NCBI RefSeq assembly: GCF_019649055.1 | Contig: NW_026570450.1 | Coordinates: forward strand, 1 to 64,000 | Origin: Paramacrobiotus metropolitanus | Lineage: Eukaryota > Tardigrada > Eutardigrada > Parachela > Macrobiotidae | Reading direction: 5' to 3' | DNA: 64,000 nucleotides | Shown: one piece after another, positions 11,922 through 24,560 of the stretch | Layout: every line of letters begins with the position of its first letter | Position numbering within the stretch: the first letter of the stretch is position 1 | Made by a program: the position numbers and the translations under genes | Notes under the pieces: model-generated | Seen by the model: only the letters and a program-made list of their open reading frames with translations | What the model was told of the DNA's origin: nothing | Database searches by the model: none

Positions 11922-13521
11922 CTAAGGCGACACACCAAACCTTCTCACTTTTTTATACCCTAAATACGCCGGGTATGCAATTTCGAAATACGGCAGCGCC
12001 TGCCGGGTGGTCGGTGCCTGTTTCAGCCGGGTTTGCTGGCGGAAGTAGAACGGGACCCTGTCGATCCGGTTCCGCATCCGTGCCTCCGCGAACATGTGGT
12101 ACGATTGGCGGGAAAATCTATTGATATCCGCTCCTTCGTGGAAGCGGATGTCCAGTTGGATGGTGTCATTCAGTGGTTTGACAAAATGTGCCTCCCCGCG
12201 GCGGTATACCATCGATTTCTTGACGGCGTTGCACTGATCGTCAACCTGCAATATTGGCCAGCTGATGTTTACACATTAACCACGTAATCAGTGCAAAAAA
12301 AGTGGCTCCAGGGGGGATCGAACCCACGACATCCGCGTTATTAGCACGGCGCTCTAACCGACTGAGCTATGGAGCCTGGTGATGGCAGTGCAGAAATTAA
12401 GTCCTACTAGCAGAATTTGGGCTGATATGCCCGCACATGCTATATACATGTAATTAAGTATATCACAGCCGATAACAGATAATGTACAGCATTTTACCCT
12501 ATTATACTGCAGGAGCTTTTATCGGTACTTATTGCTGTTATCATGATATTTTTATAATTCCTAGTTTTGATTCACAGTTTATTCATTAGCAGCCAATAAG
12601 CTTACACAGTCATCATTACTTATATAAATACGAGTCATATACTGTAGGTGTGCTCATGTAACATACTTACATTATACGGCCAGTCGCAGACGCCAACCCG
12701 ATCATTAAATTTGAGACCTTGTGGGCATGGCAAAGTGTCATATCGTACGATATCTCCGTCCGACTGGCAAACATGGTATATAACGCACTCATAATGCGGA
12801 TTTCCGTAGCTTCCGGCTTTCATTCTGGCACAGAAATCCGCTACGGTGGTGATAGTCTGGATTGACGGTCGGTAATAGCCGCGGTGCCGTTTCTTCACTA
12901 ACTGCCTATATAATCACCCAAAAAATGTATAATATTTTTTTCTATTTAAGGGAATTCTTTACCTTAATAATGTAGTTCTAATAGTTTTACAATTCTAGAT
13001 ATTATTCGTAGTATTATTAAATTATTTTGTAATTTATGTCGCTAGTTTATGTTTTTTTACTACACATTTAGATTTTTTAAATAACTGATTTAATTAAAAT
13101 ATTCTTAATTTATGCTGTTAATATAGTTCAATCATCCAGATTTGCTATGAAAACGCTACCAAAATTGTCTCAGATATCGCAGGATCAAAATGTATGATTT
13201 TTATACACTACCAGTAATTCAGCTCGGTGGCCGCGCTGTCGTATGCCGTAGTATCCCTAGAATAAAAACGAAATTCGTCATGATATTCATAAGACCACAA
13301 TGAAAATAAATTCTGCAAACTGCATACCACAGCGATACGTTTTGAGATATGGCCGGATCGGTTACAGAAGAATCGTTCTGAGGCACGACGACTTCCGCTG
13401 CCGCAGTAATATTATTCCCTATGAGTACCGTCTTTCCAATATCCCAGTACCAAGAATGCACCGTCGATAAATTAGCGCCGGATATAATCAAGAGAAAAAC
13501 ACACGCAATTAAGTTGCACAT
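11922..13521 (-). CDS. Secreted chitin-binding (CBM14) protein, four exons
   Basis: Minus-strand exons 13521-13328, 13256-13212 (only 45 bases), 12905-12671 and 12245-11922 join in phases 2, 2 and 0 into 265 residues. Residues 1 to about 23 are a signal peptide. A single CBM14 domain spans Cys105 to Cys163 (YGNPHYECVIYHVC, CPQGLKFND, CDWPYN, then VDDQC on the last exon). The last exon encodes a basic, Arg-rich tail. The tiny second exon supplies the segment joining W64 to the W80 region and is supported by matching phases on both sides. The gene converges on the chitin-binding gene at 9914. Its third intron contains a tRNA-Ile. Role: binding chitin in an extracellular matrix, by family. Confidence 0.8.
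12303..12376 (-). tRNA. tRNA-Ile (anticodon AAT)
   Basis: Reading the minus strand gives a full cloverleaf: acceptor GGCTCCA pairing with TGGAGCC, a D arm with GCTCAGTCGGTTAGAGC, anticodon stem CCGTG/CGCGG around the loop CTAATAA, and a T arm with GGGTTCGATCCC. The anticodon is AAT, read as isoleucine. There is no tRNA intron. It lies within intron 3 of the chitin-binding gene, on the same strand. Confidence 0.95.
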
Positions 13522-14594
13522 GATTCCTGAAAGTCATGATGTGTACAGCTAGCCAGTTCGGTGTATTATGAAATGTCCCAAGTGGCGACAGTGCAGTGTG
13601 GTGTGCCGTGCTATGTTATGTTATATTGGCTGCATTGGTGAGTGCCGAGTCGCCGACAGCTGACCGGAACTGTTCCCAGAGTGAGACGCTTATACCGGCA
13701 TTTAGTGCAGCTTGGTGTGCGCTTGCCCTTGGCCTGCATTCAGTAGCGGCGTCAGCGTAGCGGTGCGTTACAATGCGGGACAGTTTACTTTGGGGGATGT
13801 CACAGCTACCGACGGTGCTGCCGACTAGTGTGCAGTAACGCCGATTGAGTTTCAATTGGAAAACGTGGAAATAGTGCGTGGTTTATATTTCAACTTTATA
13901 TTGCTATTTTTTCGTAGCCCGTATATACATATAATTGAGTAGTCTTGCTTGTTCTTGTTAACGGTTACTGAACGTAAGAATACTCTTGACATAAAAAGCA
14001 TCAACCAAAATCTCCGGTGCAATGCGTATTTATTGCACTTAACAAAAGTTTATAAAATTATTCTCGCAGTGCTGCAACATGAAGATTATCAGATGAAACT
14101 GATAAAACGGAAAAAGAGCAAAAAAACTGATCTTCGTATATAAAGCTTTAACAATAAAATGAAGTTAACAACCAGATGTGAAGGCCGATAGCTCCGCCTT
14201 CATGATTGGCCATTCGCTGTTGTGTTTCGCTGTTTCTGGGGATTTCCACCCTGCACATTTCTGTGGTGTTTTGACGGATCTACAGCACAGCTGCGCTGGC
14301 TGTAGGATCCGATCTCATTAGTCTAGTGTTGCTGCGCCACGGTGCGCGAGTTAGATTTCGGCATTAAAGCCTCAATCCGGGTTCGCCGCTGTTTCGCCGT
14401 CGAAGGTACGTGGGCGCCCATAAGGCCCCACGTAACACAGATCTATTAGAAGCGAGATCAGCAGCTCTCTGTGCTAGTTTTTGTGAACAGGCAATGAAAA
14501 CTGATTTATGGTACTGCAAGTACTGATTCTGGATAAAGCGGTTGTCAACTACAGATGACTTGGCAGTAATGATCTTAACCGTTAAAGAGGGCAG
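13522..14594. other. Intergenic region, no gene seen
   Basis: Upstream of the minus-strand chitin-binding gene and downstream of the XK-like gene. A short hairpin (GAAGGC...GCCTTC) lies near 14180-14202. Nothing else was supported. Confidence 0.35.
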
Positions 14595-17593
14595 TCAAAA
14601 CTTCAGCAGATTTCGTACGCGACTGCCGGATCTGAACTGCAGTATACGCACAAACCACGGTGTATACACCCGTGAGCTGTTGGCACTTTCCTCCTCCAGC
14701 GGGCATACACGCCGCTTGGGCGCCTCACAAATCTCGTGCGGATACCCGGTGTCGATTTCCTGTGGAACCACACTGAAGAACTCCAGGACTTTGGGCTCAA
14801 TTCCATCCCCGGTTAAACTCGCCGGAAGAACCGCGGCAATTAACGCCGCATTGCGGCGTTGATATTTTGGATGCGAGTGCTTCATCCGCCGCTGCAGCAT
14901 CTCCGTCAAATCCCACACCGGGTACAGGAACAAGCAGCACGTGGATTTCGCGCACGAAATATGCTGGCGCCGTAATTTCTTTGCCAACCGCCAACATTCG
15001 TTCTGCATGGTCCGGTCTATTATGTTGCGGGAGTACGCATGGGATTTGAAGATCAGCTGGCACGGCATCCGCGCGTTGAGGAAGCCGGATTCGTAGTACA
15101 GGGTCATCAGGAAGCGGTACATGTCCATGGGCAGGCAGAATCGGAACGTCTCCACGCATCGGATGTTCGATAACTCGATTATGTCGGTGTTACTGATGCA
15201 GGTTACTTCGATGTCGGCTAGTACTATAGTATCGGAGCTCAGCGAGTACCTGCTATGCGATTCTACCAGCAATTCGTGTCGCAAGGCCCGCAAGCACTCA
15301 AAATGACCTCTGCACAGCAGGAAATCATCGTCGGCACTGGTCTCGATTTTTGCCAGCATTGTCAGAAGTTTTTGGACTTTGTAATACGGTTGCTCATCGA
15401 GAAGAGGCACTGTATCTACGCTCTGTGATCGGCGGAATTCGTCGACTACTGGGAAACATGGAACGAAAGAAGGAACATCGAAGTCATCGCATGTCTCGGG
15501 TTGAAACGGCTTGATGAACGTTATCCGACGTTGACCCTTGCCTTGTTCTACGGGATGTTTATGGCAGTAGGTCCACTCGCATAACCAGCAAGGTCGATAT
15601 TCGCAGTATCGCTCCCGAAAAACTAGAAACCGTTTAATTGGCCAGTTAACGCTAAGTAAGTAACGCATATTTTGGCTGTTAAGCATCTAATGGCGAAACC
15701 AGCTTTTCAAATAAAAGGGAGACTAAAAGCGTTTGCCTAAAAAGCTGTAGAAAAATTAGGCTTGACTCGCAAGCTAAGTACAAGGAAAAAACAGCTTTAT
15801 GCAAGCAGTCAAATGTATTCGCCTATCTTTGTTTTGATAAAAACAATGATCTGATCACTGCAAATTACAAATAACTGCGCGTGTAAATTCCAAAAAGCAG
15901 TTAGAACGCGTTAAAAGCGTTAATCGTTAAGCAGTCTTACAAGCAATAAAATAAGTACAGGCCATTTGTTGCTGTGGATTAATCAGCCAACAGTTTAATG
16001 GATCTAACTAAGATGACGTATACGTTATTACCGTTACACGAGGAGCACTTTCTGAAATGATCCCACTTATCCATACGCATCCAACAGAATTCCATGATAT
16101 AGAGTAATAGAGGCAGTGAAACCAGCGCCACAATGTTGAGTCCCACCATAAAGCTAAACTGCGACGTTCCGAGCTGCGGCGCCACGGTGGTGTCATTTGA
16201 CACTCTGGCCATACGTATGGCACTAGTTTCGTAGTTCCACTCCATTTTCACAACCACCACGTAAACGATGAAATTGCACGTCTGCAGGACGAATGCTAAC
16301 AAGATGCCCAGCTTGGTCAGCGTGGTGGCAATCGGGATGACCAGGAAGTTGCCCACCATGTAGAACCATTTCGACACAAAAGCCATACAGTTGGCGATGA
16401 TGTACGGTTCATTGCCTTCATCAAAGACCCGTTTATGTGTCTTAATCAACACGATCGCGATGACGAGCATCTCGAAGGCGGTGACGCCTAGTTGCGCCGG
16501 CCAGTTGTACAGCCATAGCGTCACGACCAAATTGTACCGGCAAACAATGTAAATAAAGTTCCTCACTGCGCCGCTATAAATATAAATATTCGGCTTGAGA
16601 AGTCCCACTAATTCGTTCCATTCAATGTAGTCCTTCTCGGAAAAAATGCAATTGTTAAAGGCACATATTCCCGGGAGATGGTTGGCCGACGGGAAATATT
16701 TCGAAATGGAGAGGAAGGAGAGAAACAGAACGCCCCATTTCCATAAAGGCGGCGGTTTCCCGGTTGATACCCAGATTGACACACCCAGCAGCAGCTGAAT
16801 AATCAGTTGCGGTGCTGACTCAAACTTGATCTCATCGAGCTGCGCTTTCTGCAGAAATAGCAGCTGAAACTTGGGATCCTTTTTGTAGCCGTAGTTGTTT
16901 AAGAATTCTTGTGGGTCGTTGACTTGATGACGCCACGTAATCCAGAATGACAAACACCTGCAAAATGTCGTTGACCTTTTCATTCTTCTTTTCTATTGCA
17001 AAACTTACAAGCTACAAATTGCTGTGACCTTTATGAATGTATATATTAGAAACTAAAACATATTCGTGACATTTTGGCACTTCGTTTTCCCTGCAACGTA
17101 AAACTCACCGGCATAGGACACTAAAAGGATACACCTCCCGAATCCAATGCGCAAAAGTCGGATTGAGCCATTTTAATCCCGGCAAATCAATACTGGCGTT
17201 GATGACGTCACTCTGGGATAAAACCAGCGTTGTGTCATCGCTGCGAATCAATTGATCGGTCGTGTGTGACCAGTTCATCCGCACATTGGGAGCCTGTTTC
17301 AGACCACCCTGGAAGAATGATCGCACCAGCGACGCCATCACCGGCAGACCCAGCACGCTGGAGATGATGACCCGCCATTTGAAGCGGATCTCATACGGAT
17401 TCACCGTCCACATGTTATATATGTCCCAGCAATCCGACAGCATATCCAACAGCATCAGAATGACGCCAAAGATCCCAAAGGAAAAGATCACTGTGACGAT
17501 CTTGGTGCCCATGGGATTCTGGAGGCCGAATAGCCAGTGCGGAATTTTGCGGAGAACAGCGCATAGTAGCCGGTTGGATATGTGTTTTGGCAT
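14595..17593 (-). CDS. XK-related-like membrane protein with Cys/His-rich cytoplasmic tail
   Basis: Minus-strand exons 17593-17109, 16957-16032 and 15622-14595 (phases 2 and 1) join into 812 residues. The first 470 residues hold many hydrophobic segments, with DMLSDCWDIYNMW after the first helix and the motif EIKFESAPQLIIQLLL. The position and spacing of both recall XK-related proteins (LLDLxxDxW and ETAPQL), a family that includes phospholipid scramblases. The third exon adds a soluble domain opening with eight metal-ligand-like residues: C466, C469, C477, C482, C485, C490, H491 and H493. This Cys/His cluster spans the splice junction, so the two parts belong to one protein. The paralogue at 35391 has the same exon phases and the same cluster. 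The XK assignment is moderate; zinc binding is inferred from spacing. Confidence 0.7.
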
Positions 17594-19257
17594 TGCATCG
17601 GCGGTGTCCCATTCGTGATGGTGACCTTTTACTATCGCCGCAAGTTGGTCTCGCCCATCAACATCATCCTACGAAATGTGTCGCTTGCGTTTTTTTTAGT
17701 TAGAAGCGCTTGCTGTCGGACTATCGATGCTCGGGTTTTCCACGTGTCAGCAGATTGCCCCGGGCAATCTGCCTGACATCTCGCTCATTTGTTTATATCG
17801 TGCGTTTCTTTCGAAGAGTGATAGTATTGTTGCCACTTTGCGCATCGTGTTTATCCAGCTGTACCGGGCGTTTGGTGAAGTGCCATGGAGGCTGTTGATC
17901 GCTTCATCTGGACCTTGACTTTGAGGGAGTGGGGAACACGGTACTACATGAAACGGCCTTCTTGGACGATTATGTGCTACGTTTAAGCATCCCTGGCGCT
18001 TATTGCTTGCCAGGTTTCTTGACGTCAGATCTGACTTATCAGAACCGAACTGTGTCTCGCGATGTTGTACGACGCAGTCCTCAGAATAAATGCACCTGCC
18101 AAATCGCAAAGGCCCTACATAGATACTAGTTTGCCGCATTTCCGGGATCGGAAGCGAAAGCAGTAAATATTGGACAAATGGCACCGGTTGTAGATACAAG
18201 CGCTGCGAGTAGGATGTTTAGGAACATTATCTTACACCACTTAATAGGGATACGCTTTAAATTTGTGAGAAAATCAATTATTTTAATACGAGTATACCGA
18301 GTATCAATATTCAACGTGCCGCCACATTCTACCACTCTGTTCTATTGTTATTTATGGAAAAACTTAAAATCGGATCAGAAGCCTTTCGTATTTGCGCAAT
18401 TATGTATCTGATATATGTATAGCAAAGCAGTGCGTAAATTTCGTTAAACGTTTCTTGCTGTTGTAGTAACTGGGTCTGGAACCGATTATGCACTTTATAT
18501 AGCTAATAAAGTTATCGCTGCTAAACATAACGAGATTTTCGAAAAAATCGGCGATTACTGTACAAATTTCCTCAGCCGGCGCACGTCATTCCTTTGGTGA
18601 TTTCACATATCGACCAAGTGGGCATTCATTTGTACTCATTTTTCTGGCTACTGTACGCAAGTGATACCAGAGTTCGCTCTACTTTATGAGTCATAAGACT
18701 GTGCGTGCGATTTTAGTAAGATTGTTTTCAGTGGCAACCGTTAACCCTCAAGCCGGTTTTCAAGGCAATGCAGTAGACAGTAGTGCGCGACGGTAAAACC
18801 GAGTGTACGTCTGTACGGTATCTATAAATGTTGCTGCAATCAGTCGCTGCCTTTTAATACCGAGTGATGTATTGATTTTTCCGCAGACAGCCTGTGCAAG
18901 CGTGGTATGGGTTCAAACGCTGCACTTCCGGTCGCAAACTAACGTAAGCAGCAGCGTTTTGGAGAGCTCATAAACACGAAGATAACTGTATACCACTTAT
19001 ACTGATCTACAGTTTTACATGCTGATTTAATTATTTAAGCGTCCTAACCAATCTCATCAACAACACCTTCTGATCCGCTTATCGTTATAAAATGCCGACA
19101 AAAGCCCAGTAAAATACATTCGCGTGAAACCCCTACTGCATCCTGCGCAACTTTATTTTAATCCTCCGCTTGATCGTGCAAAATACTTCTAGTGTGCTTG
19201 GGCGGATTTCGAACTAGCGCTACGAAAAAGAGAATCCGGATTTGCAGAATATTAATT
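17594..19257. other. Divergent intergenic region
   Basis: Lies between the start of the minus-strand XK-like gene and the start of the first TMEM151-like gene, so it should hold both promoters. TATAAAA at 19086-19092 is a candidate TATA box, 166 bases before the ATG at 19258. Open frames here overlap one another in several directions and look like chance. Confidence 0.4.
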
Positions 19258-21150
19258 ATGCCGCAACAAGAAATTCGCATTGAAATGGGACCAGGCGGCA
19301 GCCAAACGTACACCGTTACCAGCGGCACCGGGAATGCGGATTTCCAAAACTTTGCCAACCAGTTCTTCACCTCCGCCAACCAGTTCTTCGCCTCATCCGG
19401 TTCCGGAACTAACCAGACGTTCAACTTTCCCCAGTTCAGCACCTCCAGCAACGTTCCTCCTTTTCCTGGTGCATCCAGCAGCCGCGCTGACGAACCTCCA
19501 TCCTATAAAGATGTCGTGGATGACGAGAAGGACCAGGTGCGGGATCCGCTGCTAAACAATAAACGGGCACCCAGTCCCGGACCCACGCCCACCCGCACTC
19601 AGCCAACCGGTCCCGTGGATGTGACCCATCTCCTGGTCGACCCGGAATCGTCTTTGGAGGATGAGGAGTGCACCGCGGATGATTTCGCCATGACGTGTGT
19701 ACGGATCGGGGTGATTGTAGCGATATTGGGCGGGATAGCACTTGTTCAGTGGGAGGAGTCCTACCAGGCTAGTGTGCGGGCCATGCACAATCCGGATTGG
19801 CGGGCCAAAAAGCAGTTTCATCTGCGGTCGGGGTTCGGGTGGACGCTAATCGCCCTGGCGTTGGCGTTTTACTTTGCCGACGCCTGGGTCAATGATGTCG
19901 CTGAAATGTTCAAGAAGTTGTCGGACGTCAATTTGGAACAGCATTTGGAAAATGTTAAGCGAGGTGAGCCGCAAAACTGCTCGTGTCGATTTAATAGCTA
20001 AAATATAAACGTTTAAGTTTAACGGGAACTAATAAAAACTTTTTACAATTTTTTTAATGTTTTATTATTATTGTAATTATGCTGTAATAGATATTGTAGA
20101 TAGATACTTTAATTTACTTTTTTATTAATCGTGTGCTGCTCCATAGCGCATCAAATTTGTTTCTGCACCGCACCAGGGTTCCACCCATTTTTTGAAATTT
20201 TAAAACATTTCCTAAAATATTCGAAATTCATTTTGAGATTTTAAAAAAATGGTGGATACAGCTGGCGTGGTGAAAACGATCTTTATGCTAAAGATCGTTT
20301 CTGTGCAAAATTAAACTGGAAGAAGATCGCTTTATAATAAAACTTCGGGTACACGTCCATGCGTCTAAGCTTTAGGAATTTTGTTTCCTCGATAACTCTT
20401 TAAACGGATGTTGCGCTCACAAACGGTTTCACGCCAGTGTACCGATATAATATAAATAATATATATAATACAAATCGTTTGGCAGTACTAGTAAAATGTC
20501 ATAAAAAATGCAAAAGAGTGTCCGGAATCGCGCGAAAGCGGAAGACGAGCTGCCATTCTACAATGTATATTCGTACGAGTAAACAAATTTGGTACCATGT
20601 GAGCACAGGCACATGCACTTCCCTCAAGTTTGTCATATTTGTTATTTTAGGCAAACCAAAGTTAACGTGGTACATGAAATGTTTCCACCGTGACACCAGC
20701 ACCACGGTGGTAACGAACGCCGATGGAACCATGCGCACCGAAGACCGCAACGACCAAATCACCACGTGGACGGGACTAGAATCCTTCCGGTTCTCTCAGT
20801 GGGCGGACGTCACTCCTGATCAAACAAAAAACTTTGGTTCCATTAACAAAATCACCTTTCACAGCAAGTACGTTCTAGCCAATGCGGCAACGCGACAAGC
20901 GTACGAAGCACAGAAGAAAGCGTTTATCGACGCCAACAAGCCTCGTGGTGCGGAGTACAGTATCGAGGAAATTTTTGAAATCGAGGGATTTGAGAAGGAA
21001 ATGCTGGTGGAATCGGGAGGTTCCTGTAGAGCAAGTGCAGTTGTCTACTTTTTCTTTGTTCTCACCGGTCTGATGTATCTTTGGCGGTATGTCGTTAACA
21101 GCGGTGTACGTCGCGTAGCCTATACTCACGTCAAACAATTATCGATTTAA
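19258..21150 (+). CDS. TMEM151-like membrane protein, copy 1
   Basis: Exons 19258-19963 and 20651-21150 join in phase 1 into 401 residues. An unstructured, Gln/Phe/Ser-rich N terminus carries DEPPSYKDV, a PPxY motif at residues 80-83 of the type bound by WW-domain ubiquitin ligases. Two hydrophobic helices follow (CVRIGVIVAILGGIALV and GWTLIALALAFYFADAW). Exon 2 opens with WYMKCFHRD and continues through FRFSQWADVTP, INKITFHSKYVLAN and EAQKKAFIDAN to a third hydrophobic segment near the end. The layout and the FxYxxW, KxxF and AYxxQ-type blocks resemble TMEM151 proteins, whose function is poorly known. Copy 2 at 22925 is about as long and shares the intron. Reading through the intron gives a stop at 20001 followed by AATAAA at 20031, so a truncated isoform is possible. 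Confidence 0.75.
20165..20640. repeat. Half copy of the palindromic repeat in an intron
   Basis: This part of the TMEM151-like intron matches, with gaps, the right half of the palindromic element at 62998-63684. Shared blocks include the AT-rich centre (GAAATTCATTTT), GGATGTTGCGC, CACAAACGG, CACGCCAGTGTA, GCGCGAAAGCG and CACTTCCCT. Only one arm is present, so it is a degraded or half element. It does not disturb the splice sites. Confidence 0.6.
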
Positions 21151-22924
21151 ATTGTTGTGTATTTTAGATATTGTCCGAGATGTTTTAATGCATGTCTGGT
21201 CTTTTTAGAGCTTTTTTAAATGGTGTATTTTCTTGCCAGTTTGGAAGCATGGTGGCAGTCGCAATGCTTCGTTTAGTTATGTGGATTTTGGAGATACATA
21301 GATATATTTCTTAAATCTCTAAAGCCATTATTGGCATTGTATGTGCGCTTTGTGTTGAATTTGATATGAAAGATTTCTTAAATCAGTACCCAGTCCTCGT
21401 AAACGGAATTATGCCTTTGTAAACGGAATTGTCTTTTGCAATTAACAAAAGTCTGTCCGGTTAACGGGAGTCAAAAATCTGGTCGTTTAACACGAGCTGA
21501 TACATGCATGTTATGATTCTTAGTTAAAACATTTAAAGAACCCAACACCATCGACGTTATCGTATTTTAAGCATATATACGTAATTACGTATACATTATA
21601 GTGATTACACCGTCAGGTTGTACAGATATTTTGATGATAACGCCATGTTAAAATGAAGTACAGAAATAAATCTTTGTTCTCTTGTAAAGATCTTTGTTTT
21701 ATCTGTACTGCATTTGTACACTGCAGGATCAAAACTAGAATGGAGTTCACAAGGCAGTGCACAAGACTTAGTAAGCTGCGATTCAGTATGTATTACTATG
21801 TATGTACATGGTTCCTAGAATTTGAAATTTTACAAGTAATAAGGAAATGAAAATACTGCAGGCAGTACATTTTGTGGGTACTTGACAGGTCTATAGTGGT
21901 GCTACATTTGTACCTAATACAATGGATTCAGTATGCAGTGGGTACTTGCTGTACAATACAGAGGGGCTTGTACTTGAAATACCAATCTACGTAAAATGGT
22001 TAACCCCGTGACCAGTTATTGAACGCCGATATTCACAATTCCGCTAAAAAAATACAAGTAGTTCAAATACAGTAATCGCAAGAGTTCTACGCCTGATCAC
22101 ATGATGCACAGGTTTGTTCCCATTCTGGCAGTGCGACGGAGAAAAAGCAGCAACTGATCAATGAAACACTGTGAGGAAAAGGACTCTTAAATGAAATTTC
22201 GGGATTCCGTGCATACAGAGTACAGCAGTACACAAGGGATGACCTTTATTTACAGGTCAACATATACACTGCATCCGCTATACACTGCATCCTACAGTGT
22301 ATAGCGCAGGTGACCGGTAAATAATAGCCATGTGTGTATCCTTTTCGATCTGCTCGGGGAGGCCGGATGGTCGATACCTACTTTTCTTTTCTCATGGGTC
22401 TATTAATTTTCATATGGCAGTAACATACGTGTAACAAACCGCGCGTGAAGCTACGTGAGCAGCTTAGCTATCGTCCTTCACGCTGGGCTGTATTGATTTT
22501 CCGGTTTAACCCAAGCCCGGTACACCACCACCACCGCACACTACTCTACTCTTGCGCTATCAGTCTCACCATAAACAGCGTTATGGAAAACGGAAAAATT
22601 AACTAACTGGATTACTTTATTCCGACCCAATACTATGTCGATTTAATTGTATCGTGACCAATTTTATCAAAGGATTGCGATTTGAATGTCCAAGGCGATT
22701 AGTTCCACATTCCACTGCATCAAATTTTACCCAGTCTCGTAATTAAGTGAGCCTAATCTTGTAAAAGTATTGCTTCCTGCTCAACTTAAGTTGCCGTGCC
22801 TTCATGCCAAACATCCGCTTCAGCCTTTCTGGTCGCGATCAAACGAATAGTAAGCGTGCGACGCACAGCTCCGTTGTTACTCCGCGGGAAGGCAGATAGA
22901 GCATCTCATACTTTATCTTTTACC
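21151..22924. other. Spacer between TMEM151-like copies
   Basis: No exon supported. A small inverted repeat around TACACTGCATCC / TACAGTGTATAGCG lies at about 22263-22305. The open frame that runs into copy 2 from 22796 has no counterpart in copy 1 and is treated as leader. Confidence 0.35.
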
Positions 22925-24218
22925 ATGCCAGAAATTCGGATCGAAAATGGACCTGACGGAAGTCACACCTACACGGTAACCGGGAATGCGGATTTTCAAA
23001 AGCAGTTTGTCAACCAGTATTTCGGTTCTGCCAACCAGTACGTTGTCTCCACCGAGTCGGGATCCACTAGCCAAACGTTCAATTTTCCCCAGTCTGGTGC
23101 ATTCACCAGTCGCGCTGACGAACCACCTTCCTATAAAGATGTCCTGGATGATGAGAAAGAGCAACTCCGCGATCCGTTGTTGCACAACAATCGCGCTCCT
23201 TGCCCGGCTTCCCGCCCCACCCGCACCCAACCCTCCGCTCCAGTAAATGTGGCCCACCTGCTGGTCGACCCCGAACCGGATCCCGAAGATGAAGAGGGCG
23301 ACAAATATGATTGTGCGATGGCATGTATGCGGATCGGGGTGGTTGTGTCGATCCTGGGTGGAGTGGCACTGATTAAGTGGGAAGAGTCCTACCAGGCTGA
23401 TGTGTTGGCCTTGCCCGACCCGGATTGGCAGGCCAAGAAGCAGTTTCATCTGCGGTCGGGCTTCGGGTGGTTCCTGGTGGTACTTGCGCTGGTTTGCTAC
23501 TTTGTTGACGCTTGGGTTAATGATGTCGCTGAAATGTTGAAAACTTTATCCGACACGAATTTGGAGGATCATTTGGAAAGCGTCCGGCGAGGTAGGCTTA
23601 AGCGAATTACAGTACCGACAACTATCTTTGTCACCAATAGGTTGTCTAAAATTCGTTTAAGCCTTTACTTCATACGCGCAGTGTAATTAAGGAACCACAA
23701 CTATTCGCTTTATTATAGGCAGACCAAAGTTATCGTGGCATATGAAATGCTTCCATCGTGACCGCAGCACCGCGGTGATAACCAGCGCCGATGGATCTAA
23801 GCGCACTGAAGACCGCAACGACCAAATCACCACGTGGACGGGTTTGGAATCCTTCCGGTTCTCCCAGTGGGTGGATGTAACTCCTGATCAGACGAATGAA
23901 TTCGGTTCCATTAACAAAATCACCTTTCACAGCAAGTACGTTTTAGCCAATACGGAAACGAGACAAGCGTACGAAGCGCAGAAGAAAGCGTTTATCGACG
24001 CCAACAAGCACCGTGATGCGGAGTACAGTATCGAGGAAATTTTTGAAATCGAAGGATACCAGAAGGAAATGCTGGTGAAATCTGGAGACTCGTGTACCGG
24101 GAGTGGTTGCGCTTATTTTCTGTTTGTGATTACCGGTCTGATGTATATTTGGCGGTTCGCTGTTAACGCCAGCATACGCCGCGTAGCATATACGCACATC
24201 AAACAGTTATCTGTTTAG
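22925..24218 (+). CDS. TMEM151-like membrane protein, copy 2
   Basis: Exons 22925-23591 and 23719-24218 join in phase 1 into 388 residues, collinear with copy 1 throughout. The start was chosen by alignment to copy 1 (MPEIRIE against MPQQEIRIE). The PPSY motif is kept, as are both N-terminal hydrophobic helices, WHMKCFHRD and the C-terminal helix. Exon 2 is exactly 500 bases in both copies, and the splice phase matches. Copy 2 has a much shorter intron (127 against 687 bases) because it lacks the repeat found in copy 1. The two are a tandem duplication on the same strand about 1.8 kb apart. Most differences lie in the disordered N terminus, which suggests the membrane and exon-2 parts are under constraint. 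Confidence 0.75.
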
Positions 24219-24355
24219 ATCACTGTGCATTTTGGGGGGTTGCCCAAGATGTCTCTCAAGTCTGATTTTAAGAGAATTTTCTAGACATATTAGTGTACCC
24301 CTTCTAATGGTGATGACGCCTCAATGGTGGTCACTGACACACTGGTCACGGTGCG

Positions 24356-24560
24356 AGTACCGAGTAGGTTAGTAATGAATAATGATGCTCGTAGGAATGA
24401 AACCTGCAGCATGTACAGATATGTAGTATCATCACTAGAGTAGTATGTGCATGTAGTAGGCAAAATGTAGGGTGTGCTGCGTACCGAACCGAAATAGGTT
24501 GGTAGTGCTCCTCGTAAAGAATGAAACCTACAACATGTACAGAAATGCAGTATGCACACG
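24356..24560. repeat. Two imperfect tandem repeats
   Basis: Two copies of an AT-rich unit, near 24356-24440 and 24480-24557, share the order GTACCGA, TAGGTT, TGCTC, GTA, GAATGAAACCT, CA, CATGTACAGA and TGCAGTAT with small changes. They lie just downstream of the TMEM151-like copy 2 stop and may be in its 3' UTR. Confidence 0.5.

Noticed and set aside
17747-18199. 150-residue minus-strand frame upstream of the XK-like gene
   Set aside because: No motif, no paralogue, overlapped by several equally long frames.
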